A stretch of DNA of 64,000 nt from positions 2,294,001 through 2,358,000 of the forward strand of contig NC_057321.1 in NCBI RefSeq assembly GCF_000687475.1, read 5' to 3'. Under the pieces are notes generated by a model. It was not told where the DNA came from, searched no databases, and saw only the letters and a list, made by a program, of their open reading frames with translations. Shown piece by piece: positions 8,665 to 20,999 of the stretch; positions within the stretch are counted from its first letter, which is position 1; each line of letters begins with the position of its first letter. A program made the translations under genes and the position numbers. This DNA is from Ustilaginoidea virens. Its lineage: Eukaryota; Ascomycota; Sordariomycetes; Hypocreales; Clavicipitaceae.

Positions 8665-11600
8665 TCTTTTTTTTTTTTCCCTTTGTGCGCCCTCGGCCCC
8701 AGAGTTAGGTGTCTCGTCGATATATCGGTGTCTGCGCCGCGTTTTTTGCAACCCGTCCCGGTAGTGCTGCTACGATGACTGGGAAACGTAAAGGTAGGAG
8801 TCGCGGACTGTAGTGCGGCCCCGGGTTAATGGGCGGGAAAAAGGCAAACCTTGTTTCTGCAACTGTTGGCTCTGGCGTGATCCCTCGTTTGCCAGAAGAA
8901 GGTCGTGAGGAACAACTTCAAACGCCTCGATCCCCAGCGAACACGAAGCTTGGCGAATGCCGATTCTCTCCTCTTCCACTATTCTGGGGACGGAAAGATT
9001 TGAAAACCGGTTCAAGTTTCGTCAGTGCACGTGGTAGTTGATGAGCTGTTTTGGCGGGGAGACGGGAGAAACCGAAGTGCGGTGTATGCGGAGCTTGGCG
9101 ATGTCGAGCTCCAAGCCGGCCCAGTCGATCGGACAGGACAAGACGACAGCCTTGGAAGGGGGGGGGGAACTGAGCGTGCAAAGCGACTTGACGAAATAGC
9201 CGTGGATACGCACAAGCTGGTGGCCGTGGCTTTATATTCCACGTCGGGGCGACAATTGCCACAGGGCGTTTGAGGGTCTGGGAAGCCGTTTGTGCCCGGA
9301 TCAGGCAGGTGCAGGCGAGATAACGTCGCAGCTTCAAACGCAACTCTGGCGGGGAAAAAGCAGGGTCAAGACGATGCGTCAGCGAGAAGCGATCGAGAAC
9401 GGCATGACTGCAGGGCGCAGGAGGAGCAGGTTAGTCGAGCTGGACGCTGGGAGCCGCAGGAATGGGAGCGCCTTGTTGAGCAGACGGGCTGAACAAGTCG
9501 GATGGGATGACATTGATCAAGGGAGGGGAACTCGACGTCCGGCTGGGTGACAAGGCAGCACGCCTCCCGGGGGAGCTTGGGAGGTTGCATGTACTGTACC
9601 TACCTCCCACCTGGAAACGAGGCGGTGCTCGGTACCCGAGGGGGGCCCCTGGACAGCCGCCGGCCAAATGCTTCGTCAGCAGCCTCGGTCGGTCCTGCCA
9701 GAAAGTTGGTGGTGCAGCTGCACCGTGTGCTGCATGCGGCCGCCGACGGTTTACGCACGGTGCCCATGTGGCTCCTGCGCCGCTCCCTGCGTTGAAACAT
9801 GATATGTACATGGAATATATTTCGTGCATGGTGCGTTCCGTGGTGGCACGCACGGAGCTGCGCAGTCGCAGTCGCAGTCGCAGGCCGACGCAGCCGCGTG
9901 CGTTTCACTGCCAGGTCGAGATTCCGCCGTGGCTTGCTGCCGACGGGGATCGCGTCCCCCGGGATCTGCATCCCCCAGGCCAGCGCGGCGCGCCCGCCGC
10001 TCGCACCGACCAGGGCCGCCAGGCAGAAGCAGTTTGGGGGCCGGGGGGGGGGGGGGGGGGTCATCCTTACGCGCTGATCCAGTGCGGCGCTTGTTCAAGA
10101 GGGCCGAGGCTGTACGGAGCACTTGGGTTGTACTCCGTACGCAGGGTGCTGATCAAGCGAAGCGACATCGAGTTGGAGCCATCCACCTCGGGCATGTCAT
10201 GAACAACACACCTGGCAAGAAATATCCCTGATCCAACGGTGGTGTTGCCAGATACAGATCATGTCATTCCTCCGAGGAGTACGCTAGCCCTCGGCATGCA
10301 GTAGGGAGTAGGGAGTAGGGAGTACGGAGCACGGGGCTCGGGGCACGGGGCACGGGATTGCCCATGGCCTCCGCCGTTCGAAGCTTCATCATGGTCGGCC
10401 ACGCAAGTCGTACACACAGCGACAAGACAAGCTGATGGAAAGCCACGGCTCGATGGAAGCCACGAAACTTCCCTGGCCATCTTTTGGTTTTGGCTTTGCT
10501 AGATGCACTCTGCCAGTTCCTGCACCCTTGGCCGCCGTCAGCCCGACCGACTGCGAGGCCCAGGGAGCCCGGACGGAAGAAATGCCGGGTGACATGACAT
10601 GACAGGCTGAAACGGCTCCGTTCTTCTCTCCTCCTCGTGGCCACTTGCGGCGTCCTTTGCCCGCGTCTGCCTCCCATCTGCCCTCCATCTTGGCCACGCC
10701 ACGAGGCCCCCATGTTCCCGCCATCCATTGCCGACAAAAGCGAGACGCACTGCCCGGGCGCCGCCCAGCAAGACGAGCACCTCCGCGGACCCCGCCCACC
10801 AATCCCGCAACAGCAGCTGCCACCGGCTCGGAGGATGCCAGGTCGGGGACCCCGTGGGAGGCGGTTCGCGCAACATGTCTGCGTCGTGCTCCGTAGTCTG
10901 TTACGTTATGTGACGAGAGAGATGGTGGCGCTGCGCGGGGGGGGACCCGCTTTTCGGCCCGGCTTGGATTCGCGGCCTTGCCGGCTGTGCTGGCTGGGGT
11001 AATTTAGCCGGGCGGAGGGGGGCTGCTACCAGACGTTGCTCGGGGTTGCCGGGACGGCCTGGGGTCATTATTATCATTACATGTAGTAGTTGGCGTCTGG
11101 CTGCCAGCAAACCCTCCACTTGTTGATTCTACGTACTATTGCGTTGCGTCGGCACCAACCACAGCCCAGCCCAGCCCAGCCCAGCCAATGCGCGCAAACG
11201 CAACGACCGCAAACGACGACACAAATGGCTCCTCCGTCGGGAGGCGCCAACCAAAGCCACCAGACGCCAATCCGTCCGGTGCTTCCGTCTCCCCGTCCAG
11301 CCCGACAAGTGTTCACCCCCGCACGCATCAGACTTTTCAGCATCCTGGAAATCTTGTTGATTTTTCGTCTTTTCCTGTGTGGCACGTGATGCGCAAATCG
11401 CAGTTTTCTGCACAACGGCCTTTACGCCGCGGCGAAAAAAAAAAAAAATAAACATTACACGGCGCTTGCAACTCCCCCCCCCTCGGCAAAGGTTTCAGTC
11501 TATTCCCCCCTCCACACGCCATGCGCATCCGGCTCCGTGGCACGCGGTAGACATGATAGCGACTGTAGAAACACCAACATGGTAAAGAACGAGTCAAAAG

Positions 11601-11766
11601 GAAAACAAGCCAAAGGAGAAGTATAACCCCCACCCCCCGCGGTGAGACGGATGCCGGGGGGAGAGAGAAATATACATATGTATATCATATGTTAAAAAGG
11701 AAAGGACGGCAACAGAACAAAATGGCGGCTTTTCCAGAGTCCCCCCACCCAGTGTATGTGACTTGT
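8660..11766. other. 3.1-kb intergenic region, no supported gene
   Basis: I read this stretch on both strands and found no frame with protein-like composition. The longest (about 230 codons, plus, near 9507-10202) is Arg/Gly/Pro-rich, as expected of random GC-rich DNA. It contains a G run at about 10043-10060, a GTAGGGA-type short repeat at about 10300-10350, a CAGCC run near 11163-11187 and an A run near 11436. It should hold the promoter of the RasGAP and the 3' region of the next gene. Confidence 0.6.
10298..10352. repeat. GTAGGGA / GGGGCAC short tandem repeats
   Basis: AGTAGGGAGTAGGGAGTAGGG followed by GGGGCTCGGGGCACGGGGCAC-like units. The G-triplets at regular short spacing could support a G-quadruplex; that is an inference from pattern only. 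Confidence 0.7.
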
Positions 11767-12291
11767 TCATCGAGATCCGGGCCCCTCGATGGGGCTGGTG
11801 GGGAAGCTTCGGAAACTGCTCAGGTCGGTGCTTCCGGTCCGCCGCAAGGCTTGGCGCATGGTTTCAATGTTGAGGTCGCCGCCGGGGGCTGCGAGATTTT
11901 GCGGCGCGGGCTTGTTGGGGCTGCCGAGTGGCCTTCGCGGGGGGCTCATCTCTAGCCCCTTGATGCTGCCGGGGCTGCTTGTCGGCGGGCTCGTGCCCGG
12001 TCCTTGGCTCGAGACCGGAGAGCGGACGGGCGAGGGAGATTGGTTCAGCGCGGCCGAGGCAAACGAGGTCAAGCCGGCCATGTGGGCGCTGTCCTTGGAG
12101 CCCACCGGGCCGCCCATCTGGCTGCTATGCTCGGCCTGCACCACGTCTGCGAACGAGATGAAGGACAGCCGCCGCACGTCGGCAGAGTCCAGGGAGCCGT
12201 AGTTGGATGCGCTGTCGGGGGGCAGGCCGACTCGGTCGGCAAAGGATGCCAGCTCAGCCGCCCACTCCGAGGCCATGTCATACGGTGACGT

Positions 12292-12330
<39 letters not shown>

Positions 12331-13011
12331 CCCTGCGGCCCCCGTGACAGTCACCGACGCGGGCTGGTGTGACGAATGTGTAACGATTTCCACCGAGTCG
12401 GGATCCAGCTTGTCGTTGGTGATGGCTTCCGAGGCATCGTCGAGCACGGGGGGTATGTAGTTTTCGGTTTGGATGTGGGTCGGGATGGCGGGCGAGCTGG
12501 GCTTGAGCACGGTGCTGTCCTGGACGTCCCTCTCGAAAATCTGCGAGCCGGCCGGTGAGGAGACGCGCGGGGAGGAGCTGCAGAGGGCGCGGCTCGGCGA
12601 GGATGGGAGCACAAGCACGGCATGCTCAGCGGTGCGCGCGCGTGTGGGAGACTTGGCGGGTGTTGTGGACGTCGTAGTCGAAGTCGACGCCTTGGCGGTC
12701 ATGGTCATGTGGGCGACTCGGGCTGCGTCGGCGTCGGGCTGCGTGTCGGTGGCTTTGCAGCTCTGCGGCATCAATGGGCCGTCTTCCTTTTTCCTGCCAA
12801 AGCCAAACAGGGATCGTTTCTTGCCCCTGGCGCTCGTGCTCGTCTTTGTGCTGCTGCCCGTGTCCATGGTGGGCTCCAAGCTCGCGTCTTGGCCAGGCCG
12901 AGAGGCGGGAGCACGGAAGCTGCTGTTGTAGGCGACGTCGCCAGCTGTCGACAGCTGCTGTCCCCTCTTCAACGCCGGCGATTCAGCGAGGCTCATGATT
13001 CGCGCCAACAA
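11767..13011 (-). CDS. Ser/Pro-rich hypothetical protein, conserved-looking
   Basis: A single 414-residue frame. The N-terminus carries a basic GKKRSLFGFGRKKED patch, the middle is Ser/Thr/Pro-rich, and a poly-Ala run (about residues 229-240) comes from a GCT array. The C-terminal half has segments that look constrained: ASEWAAELASFADRVGLPP, DVRRLSFISFADVVQAEH and LNIETMRQALRRTGSTDLSS. Many SP/TP sites and the RRLSF motif suggest regulation by basophilic and proline-directed kinases. No enzyme domain, signal peptide or membrane helix is visible. Two nearby Met codons (1 and 6) are possible starts. I recognise no named family; it reads like a disordered fungal regulatory or scaffold protein. 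Confidence 0.7.
12296..12331. repeat. GCT trinucleotide run (poly-Ala)
   Basis: About 12 GCT/GCA triplets inside the hypothetical gene, in frame, encoding its poly-Ala tract. Confidence 0.9.
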
Positions 13012-16000
13012 AGGGGCAGCAGGGCAGCAGGGCAGCAGGACGGCAGGACGGCAGCAAAGGTTTCTGGTCCCTGAGCTGTTTTTCTTCCTTTGGCCCCCCC
13101 CCCTTTTTTTCTTTTTTCCTGTCCTATTTCTTTTTCTTTTCTTTTGGCTCGTTTTGTTTCTTTCCCTCTGTTCCCTCTCTGTTTCTTCCTCTTGGATATC
13201 AGGAGCAAAAGATGTAGAGGGGCGAAACGGGGATGGAAGAGGCTCGCTCGCCTTTGTCTTGGGCGGGAAAAGAAAAAAAAAAAAAAAACTCTTTGAATCG
13301 TCTTGGTAGAATGTCTGGTCCCTTTGCTTGACAGGGGGATGACGACAGGTACCTCGCCGACAAGGGCCGAAGGCTGGTCAGCGCTCGTTGGTTAGTCGCA
13401 CAGTCTTGCCCTGCCCGTCCTGGAACACGAGGTGCTGCAGCATGTCAGCATGTCAGAGAGGGCAAAGGAAGCGAATTCCTCGAGGGCGAGTCTGCATAGG
13501 TCCCTGCCTGTGGCGCGGAATGACGACGGCGACGGAGCTTGACGCTCTGGGGAGTTGAAAGTGCCGGGTCGGGTCGGGTTGGGTCAACTGCCTTGTGGTG
13601 TTTGTTGGAAGTTGAAACTCGAAAGTGGCACGGGTGCAGAACGGGCGCGGTTGATCGTTTTTGTTGTCTGGGCCACCACCAGACAGCACGACGACGTGCG
13701 CCAGACGACGTGCACCAGACATGCGCCAGGCATGGGCCCTAGGAAGGTGCCCGGCCGAATCCGGTCCTGACATGGGCGGTTCTGGGAGTGCTGCTGGCCT
13801 GGCCCCTGGCCCTTGGGTCGACACTGGCAGCTGCTGGGTCAACTGATCCGTTCACGTCCTCGGCTTGTACCGTGCAAGAGACCCGAGGTTGGTACAATCC
13901 CCCCAGAGACCCGACTAGAACGCATTCGGGCGGGAACTTGCCCAGTTGCAGTTACGCAACAGCACATAGCTTCCCACTGCCCACTGCCCACTGCCCACTG
14001 CCCACCGCCCACCGCCCACCGAGTGCGACTTGATAATCATGCATGCATTGAATTGTACATGCCTGTACCAGACATGTTGCAGATAACACACATGGATGGT
14101 GAGTGGACAGGTGTTTTGGGTCTCTGGCAAGAACTGCACTGCATCGCACAGCATTGACGATTTGACGCAATGCCGGGGGGATGCCCGCGCCCAAGAGACT
14201 TGTACGAAACCACCCGCTTCCCCCCGTGCCCCCTTCTGGAATTCCAGCCTTGAGGGTCAACTGAGGGGATGGGATGGGGCGATGGGGACGATTGGAAGGG
14301 GGGGGGAGGGGTGCGCTAAAACTAGTACGTGGACATCTGGACCCGCCCCGCCCTTTGCCGATCCCACTTTTGGCCCTTTCCTTTTTGGCCAGAGCATTTT
14401 CCGCCCAGTCCGATATCGACCAGGCGACAGACATCTACAGTACCCAAGGTAGGCACGCAAAACGTTACCAGAAACAAGCACCAGACGGCTTCTCTCGCCC
14501 TTGCGGTAGGTGCCGACGGACGCCGGTCGTGCAGAGTAAGACTTCCAGCTGGCGATGGGTATCACGGCTTTGTCCGCTCTCAATCCTCGCCTCCGCCGAA
14601 GCGAGAAACATGCTTCTCAGACGTCCCGACTTCCCGACGCCCGCCCAATGTCTGTCTACAGCCAAACAGTCTAGAACATGTCACCGCAGGGTTGCACCAG
14701 CGCCTTGTGCGATCCCACCGCACCTTTTGAGCTCTTCTTTCTTCTGCTTCTTTTTTCACATGGTTCCGATGGAGGGAAGCCTTTGCATGACACTTCGTCG
14801 CCCCGACACAAACACACAAACGACGGCTTACGAGCCAGCGTCGGACAAGGGAGCAGACGGAAAGACGTAGAAACCCTTGCCTACCTATATGATTGTGCCG
14901 CCTTCCCTTTTCTATGCAATGCCCAATTGACTCTCCCAAACCACGGATGAAAGGGGGTGTGACGCAACCCAGCCACGCGCCCGGGTACCGCGTACTTGTG
15001 TCGGGGCCCTGCTGCGGGTCAAGCGGCAGGTAGGGGGTACGAGGAACCTTGCACCTGCCGGGAGGGATCAGGGGGCTTGGGAATGGACTGGGTCGGTTGC
15101 TCCTTCTATGCCGTGAAGCATGAAGCGCAGCGCGACAGCCTGACAACGAGCACTGGCTTCGCTTAGCTACAGTAACAAGAACACCTGAGCCGACGGCATG
15201 ACCTTTCTTTGCTCTTCTTTTCTTTTGCGTGTACTTTCTTTTTTTTTTTTCTTCTCCCCGTCGCAGCATTATGCTTTCGCCAGCAGCAAACGGCATTGTC
15301 CAAAGCTGTTTGTTGGCGCGAAAGCGCGCTGGTCTGATGAATCCGCCCTCTTTGCATGATCCAAACTGACAGGTACCTAGGTATCTCTCGTGCGCCACCC
15401 AGACTTCCCGGATGTATTTGCTAGACTTGCCATAAATGTCCCAGCTTCCGAATCCCTCGTCTTTTTTCATTTCACGACTCCCGAGAGCTCAGAATCCGTG
15501 GTGGCGCGCAGATAGGGTAGCACACAAGATACTTGGGTACATCAACCCGTCGTCTGCAAACCAGAGTCGGCCGGCCCATCGTGCCAAAACGGAAAAGAAA
15601 AGAAAAAGAAAAGAAAAAGGAAAAAAAAAAAAGAAATAAAAAAAAAAGGCCCGTTGCCCCCTCACAGCTCACGTAGCTCCCAGAGAACTAGTCTTTTTTT
15701 CCCCAAGTAAAAAGGCCCTTTTGTTCGAAACACCTCGGCCAGACGGGACACGTCCTCTGAGACGGGCCACTTTTCCGTGCAGCAAACGCCTAGAATGACG
15801 CACGCTTGATACCGAAATGGCCCTTTATTCCAAAAACAGCCGATTCTGTTTCAGCATCACCATTCCAGCACCAACAACTTGCTCTCATCCAGCGCTGGTT
15901 TCAACGGGCAGCAGGAGCAGGCCATACATAAGTTTGGGCGGATCAGTTCCTGACTGCCTTGGTTCAAAGACATGCAGCGCTTCGACCCGTGCTGACTTCT

Positions 16001-19000
16001 TCAATGCCTCCTCCTTGGTTGGCTCCAAGTGCAAGCCGATGCCAAGTTTCACCCGTCTGTCTCGCGACGGATGCCCCTTGGGCTTCTGTCTCCGTTGGCG
16101 CAGTGCCGAACTACAAACAAGAGGCCACGCGTCTGCCCTGGTGCTTGTCCATCGGCATCCTGACTCAGGGGGTTGAAACCCAAGCCCAACGTTATCACAC
16201 GTTCCTTGCACATCACTGCTCCTTTGGGACCTGCAGAAGACGTTTTGCTTGCCATGAAGACTCGGACTAATGCCAGGGGTTAAGCTGCGATTTGTTGAAG
16301 GCGACTCTCTTGCAAAACCCAATCCGCTATACGTCTTTTTCCATGTCATCATCTCGACAAACCACTACCGACTATCCTGCTGCATCAGCGGGTTTATCCG
16401 CCCGTTTCCCCTACCAGATTCAAGCAAGCATGCGTGCAGATACCATCGCACCAGCTCAAGGTATCATCAGATCTGGGACACATCTCCAGCATATCCAAGC
16501 CTCTATCCCTTCCTCGTCCGTTGTTGCGGAACAAAGTGGTCCGTGTCTCCATTCGCTTGACTGGCCCACCTCCGTCTCAGTCCTTTAAAGCTCCGTGACG
16601 CAGTTAACTGTCCTCAACAAGTGCTGAAGTGCTAATGCAGGTGGGCGTTGAGACGTGTCAGAATTTTCTCAGCTCAGTCAACAAGGCGGAAAGGTGGACA
16701 GACGGTTCTTCAACAAACTGGCAAACGCCGACGGTTGGAGCCGCTGGCCGCATTGGCCGAGCTTCTCTTGTTTGATGGAAAACTTGGGAGGGAAAAGGCC
16801 AAAAAAAAGAAGAGAAGAAGAAGAAGAAGAAGAAGAAGAAGAAGCAAGCCTGCTTAACTCTGAATCATGGATACCAGCTCACTGTGATTTAGCTGCACTG
16901 TACGACCCTCACCAACGAAAACGCTGCTAGCTCACTGTCGATGGAGCAAAGTCGGCTCGAAGAAGCAGAGCACATGCTGAGGCGATGACCCAACCCGTTT
17001 TCGAGTGTTTCAATCTGCGGAAATGCGAGCTCACGATGGACGCAGCGAGAAAGATGCTGCAGGGTCCTCTGAAAGGTTGTTCCGCCTCTGCCTTGATGGC
17101 GACATTGGCTCGCGTGCGGCACCGGGCGAATCAATCATCAATGCCGTGTAGGGACCAGCTAGTCGCAAAGCTGGAGAGCCGTCTCAAGGGACACGATTCA
17201 CCAGAGCCGAGACTATACCGTATTGCGGAATACGGCGGATCGAGAATCCTGGCATCCAAAGTCTGCGGCTCAGCTTCGTCGTACGGGACTCGAATACAGG
17301 TGGTAAATTCCAGCTGACTCTGAGGGAAAGACAGGTATGCTGTGCCTTTGCGGCACCACCCTTGAACCAATCACCTCTATGGAAACTATTGTAGATACCA
17401 TTCTTTGTGAGGATAAAGAACCACGTAATTCAACGTTGCCCTGGAAGGAATCCACGGACATTCTGCATCTGCCAAACCCTTTGAGCATGCGACATCTGTT
17501 CTTGCTGGATCGAATACGTAATCCGCGGCGGAGCATCATCTTTGCCAATTTGGCTGCTGATGGCCCATCCATTCCAGTTCAGAGCCAAGCAGTGCTGGCG
17601 CTATTGGAATGGGAGCTCCTTGCCCAGCCAGATGGCCATGGCAGAACCCAGCCCGTCATCAAAGTCGGGCCCGAAACATAAACCTGTGCCACCATATGAA
17701 AAGGACATGTTTATTGTAGAGACTTTTTGTTTTCGAATAGCGCTTTCCGTTTAGCGAGGGCGTATCGGCGATAGCTGCTGAAACCGTCGGGTCTACTTGA
17801 CGAGGATCTCTCGTGTTTGAGGACTGAGCCATCTGTTGCCTGAGCTGTCAGATGAAGATTGGGTGGCCATGCAGGGTGCGACTGTGAATATTTGTTTACC
17901 AACTCGGGGAAATCGCAGCCAGTCCATCCGGTTGATTGGAACCGATTCCAGGCTTGCGGCTAGGCCCGCAGGGATTGAGATTTCAAAAGGTCCCAGACGC
18001 CGAGAAGGAGTACTCACGATAAGCCAGTGCCAGCATCTGCATGGTATCCAAGGGGTAACCCATGACCCTGCCGTGCCACCACAGCTAATGCTGGCCGACA
18101 AGGTCTGACAAATGGCGCGCAACGTCTTGTGTTCCCTCGCATCCACGGCCGGCCAAGCGCATTACGCTCGATGGACTCGTTCTCCGTAGTTACCCAAGGT
18201 GGTTTACGAAAGCATACGGAGTACTGCCAACCGTAAATCGCAACTTTGCCAGCGACATCGGAGGCGAGCTGTGGAGCTTCCCGTTCGGACGATCCGCCCG
18301 AAGCTGGGCAACTGAGGGGAGGTGGATGTTTTGGAGCCAAGGGTTTGGGACAAGCCATTGAATGGATTGCTCATGGCAAAAAGAATAATAGTATCGACCA
18401 TGTGCCGCCTTGTGCCTGGGTCAGCTTTGGGGGTCAAGTACCCAGGCGAGATGAAGCGGATGACGCGGATGACGCGGATGACGAGAATTGCAGCTAAGAA
18501 AGCCGCATAGCCCAGCCAGCATGTACATGCTCGGCAGTTGCTCGGGGACGCTGTAGATTGACGCTGCAGCTGGCAGGGCCATGCCAACACCTGGCCTGGC
18601 TGCGGCCCCCGAAACCGCCGTCGCAGACGACCAGGGTTTGCCAAGGGCAGAAGGGATCCAGTTCTGGCCTTCCTTTTGTCCCAGGCCGACTTGGACTTGT
18701 TGTTTCCTTGAAGCCCCCAAGCAAAGCTCAAAGAAAAAACTCCCCTGGGAATCCCGAGCCTTGCGAGAACATTTCGAACATTTCGAACATTTCGCCGCCG
18801 CAAGTCTCTGCCCTCTGCGCCTCTCTGCCCTCTGCCGCTGTCTCGGTTCCTGCCTCGGGCCGGCCTTTGTTCTGCTGCCCCTTTGTTGGCCTGCGGCCCA
18901 TTGTCTCGGTACGTCAATCCAATCCAGGCACCTTGACGCAAGCCTCATGCATGCGGAGATTTTGTGCCGACGCATACTGACGTTTCGCCTCAATGCGAGC

Positions 19001-19369
19001 AGAGCGAGACGCATTGACGCTTCAGAGGAGCATTCTTCAGAGGAATCTCCTTCGGTCCGTCCCAGCCCGTTGCGTCGCAGCCCGTTGCTTGTCGCAGCCC
19101 GGTGTTTGTCGCAGCCCCGTCTCCGATTCCTCGTCGGCAAGAGCTGCCTTGGCACCTGCCTGGCCCTTTCCATCGCCGCAAGGCCTCGGCACAATACCCG
19201 CCGGTCCCGCCGACCGTCCGCCCCCACCCGCTCCGCCGCCATCCGTCGAACCGACGCTACCCTCTGCAAACCCTGCGTCTTCCCATCGCGAACCGCCCTC
19301 CCCCCCGCGTTCCCGCGTCTGCGCCGCCGCTTCTACACATTTGCATAACGTAATTGTTATTGTTTAGCA
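13012..19369. other. 6.4-kb gene-poor stretch with short tandem repeats
   Basis: No frame here looks like a real protein. The longest, about 296 codons on the minus strand at 14580-15470, has mixed low-information composition with Arg/Cys/His excess and no domain. Local repeats are a CCCACTG heptamer run (about 13976-14020), a GGATGACGC 9-mer run (about 18459-18483), a GAACATTTC 9-mer run (about 18769-18795), a GAA run (about 16810-16842) and several A/T runs. Two adjacent frames at 16985-17681 (+) are slightly more protein-like and could be a decayed gene, but I cannot support this. Confidence 0.55.
13976..14020. repeat. CCCACTG/CCCACCG heptamer array
   Basis: About six head-to-tail 7-bp units, CCCACTG changing to CCCACCG. 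It is not coding. Confidence 0.8.
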
Positions 19370-19430
19370 GTGCTTTCTTTTTCCCCTTCCTTTCTTTTTC
19401 CGCCGTCTTTTCTCCCCCACCCCCTGCGCC
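19370..19430 (+). promoter_or_regulatory. Pyrimidine-rich leader before the isocitrate dehydrogenase start
   Basis: About 60 bp of nearly pure C and T end directly before the ATG at 19431. Such CT-rich tracts are common just upstream of the start codon or transcription start in highly expressed filamentous-fungal genes. The regulatory role is inferred from position and composition. Confidence 0.4.
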
Positions 19431-20999
19431 ATGTCCTCCGCCGCTAGAATCTTCTCCCATCTACCTCTCCGCCGCGTGCCCGTCGCCTCTGCCTGCGGCT
19501 CTTCATCCCTCCGACTTGGTCCATCCTCTGGCGCGCTTCGAAGCTTCTCCGTCTCAGCTTACAACATGGCCTCTGCGCACAAGATCAAGGTCAAGAACCC
19601 CGTGGTGGAGCTTGATGGCGACGAGATGACCCGAATCATCTGGCAGACCATCAAGGACAAGTTCATCCACCCCTACCTCGACATTGACCTCAAGTACTAC
19701 GACCTCGGGCTCGAGTACCGCGACAAGACCAACGACCAGGTCACCATTGACGCTGCCGAGGCCATCAAAAAGTACTCGGTCGGCGTCAAGTGCGCCACCA
19801 TCACCCCCGACGAGGCTCGTGTCGAGGAATTCAAGCTCAAGCAGAGTAAGCGCAACCCCCCCAATCCCCTTTCCCACCTTGAGCTCGCGCGAGTCAAGGT
19901 CGGGTGAGGGGGCCAGCTTTCTTTTTGCTCATGGACGAAAATCTCTACAGTGTGGCTGTCCCCCAACGGCACGATCCGGAATGTTCTCGGGGGCACCGTC
20001 TTCCGCGAGCCCATTGTTATCCCCCGCATCCCGCGCCTGGTCCCCGGCTGGGAGAAGCCCATCATCATCGGTCGCCACGCCTTTGGCGACCAGTACCGCG
20101 CCAAGGACCTCGTTGCTCCCGGGCCTGGCAAGCTGTCCATGGTGTACACGCCCGAAGGCGGCGAGGCCCAGGAGATTGAGGTGTTCCACTTCAAGAACGG
20201 CGGCGGCGTTGCCCAGACGCAGTACAACACGGACGAGTCCATCACCGGCTTCGCCCACGCCTCCTTCAAGCTGGCTCTGAGCAAGGGCCTGCCCCTCTAC
20301 ATGAGCACCAAGAACACCATTCTCAAAAAGTACGACGGGCGCTTCAAGGACATCTTCCAGGCGCTCTACGACTCGCAGTACAAGAAGGACTTTGAGGCCA
20401 ACAAGATCTGGTACGAGCACCGTCTCATCGACGACATGGTAGCTCAGATGGTTAAGAGCAAGGGCGGCTACATTATGGCTCTAAAGAGTGCGTTTCCCCC
20501 CACTCCCACCTTATTTTTTTTTTTTTGCCCCAAGCAGGCCATCCGACGACGCTGACGCTGCCTCGATTGCAAAGACTACGACGGAGACGTCCAGTCCGAC
20601 ATTGTCGCCCAGGGCTTCGGCTCTCTCGGCCTCATGACCTCTGTCCTCATCACCCCCGACGGCAAGACGTTCGAGTCGGAAGCCGCCCACGGCACCGTCA
20701 CCCGCCACTACCGCGAGCACCAAAAGGGCCGAGAGACGTCCACCAACCCCATCGCCTCCATCTTCGCCTGGACCCGCGGCCTCATCCAGCGCGGCAAGCT
20801 CGACGACACCCCCGAGCTGGTCGCCTTTGCCGAGACCCTCGAGCAGGCCTGCATCGACACCGTCGACAAGGACGGCATCATGACCAAGGACCTGGCCCTG
20901 GCGTGCGGCAAGGCCGACCGCGCCGCCTACGTCACCACCAACGAGTACCTCGACGCCGTGGAGCGCCGCATGAAGAACACGCTCAAGGAGAAGCTGTAA
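19431..20999 (+). CDS. idp1: NADP-dependent isocitrate dehydrogenase, mitochondrial type (3 exons)
   Basis: Exons 19431-19845, 19951-20487 and 20575-20999 join in frame to 458 residues. The splice at 19846/19950 restores the ATG of [11 protein letters not shown]; the one at 20488/20574 restores the Asn of NYDGDVQSD and has a CTGAC branch site. The enzyme converts isocitrate plus NADP to 2-oxoglutarate plus NADPH. Diagnostic motifs are [36 protein letters not shown], the metal-binding NYDGDVQSD and the NADP-contacting [15 protein letters not shown]. The first about 45 residues are rich in Arg, Ser and Ala without acids, a mitochondrial presequence. A second Met opens the mature-like [12 protein letters not shown], so a cytosolic form is possible. 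The C-terminus KEKL is not a standard PTS1. Confidence 0.95.

Noticed and set aside
9507..10202. 231-codon plus frame as a possible gene
   Set aside because: It contains a translated G run and an SRSRSR microsatellite, with no domain.
14580..15470. 296-codon minus frame as a possible gene
   Set aside because: Composition is that of random GC-rich DNA, it includes translated homopolymers, and it has no recognisable domain or splice context.
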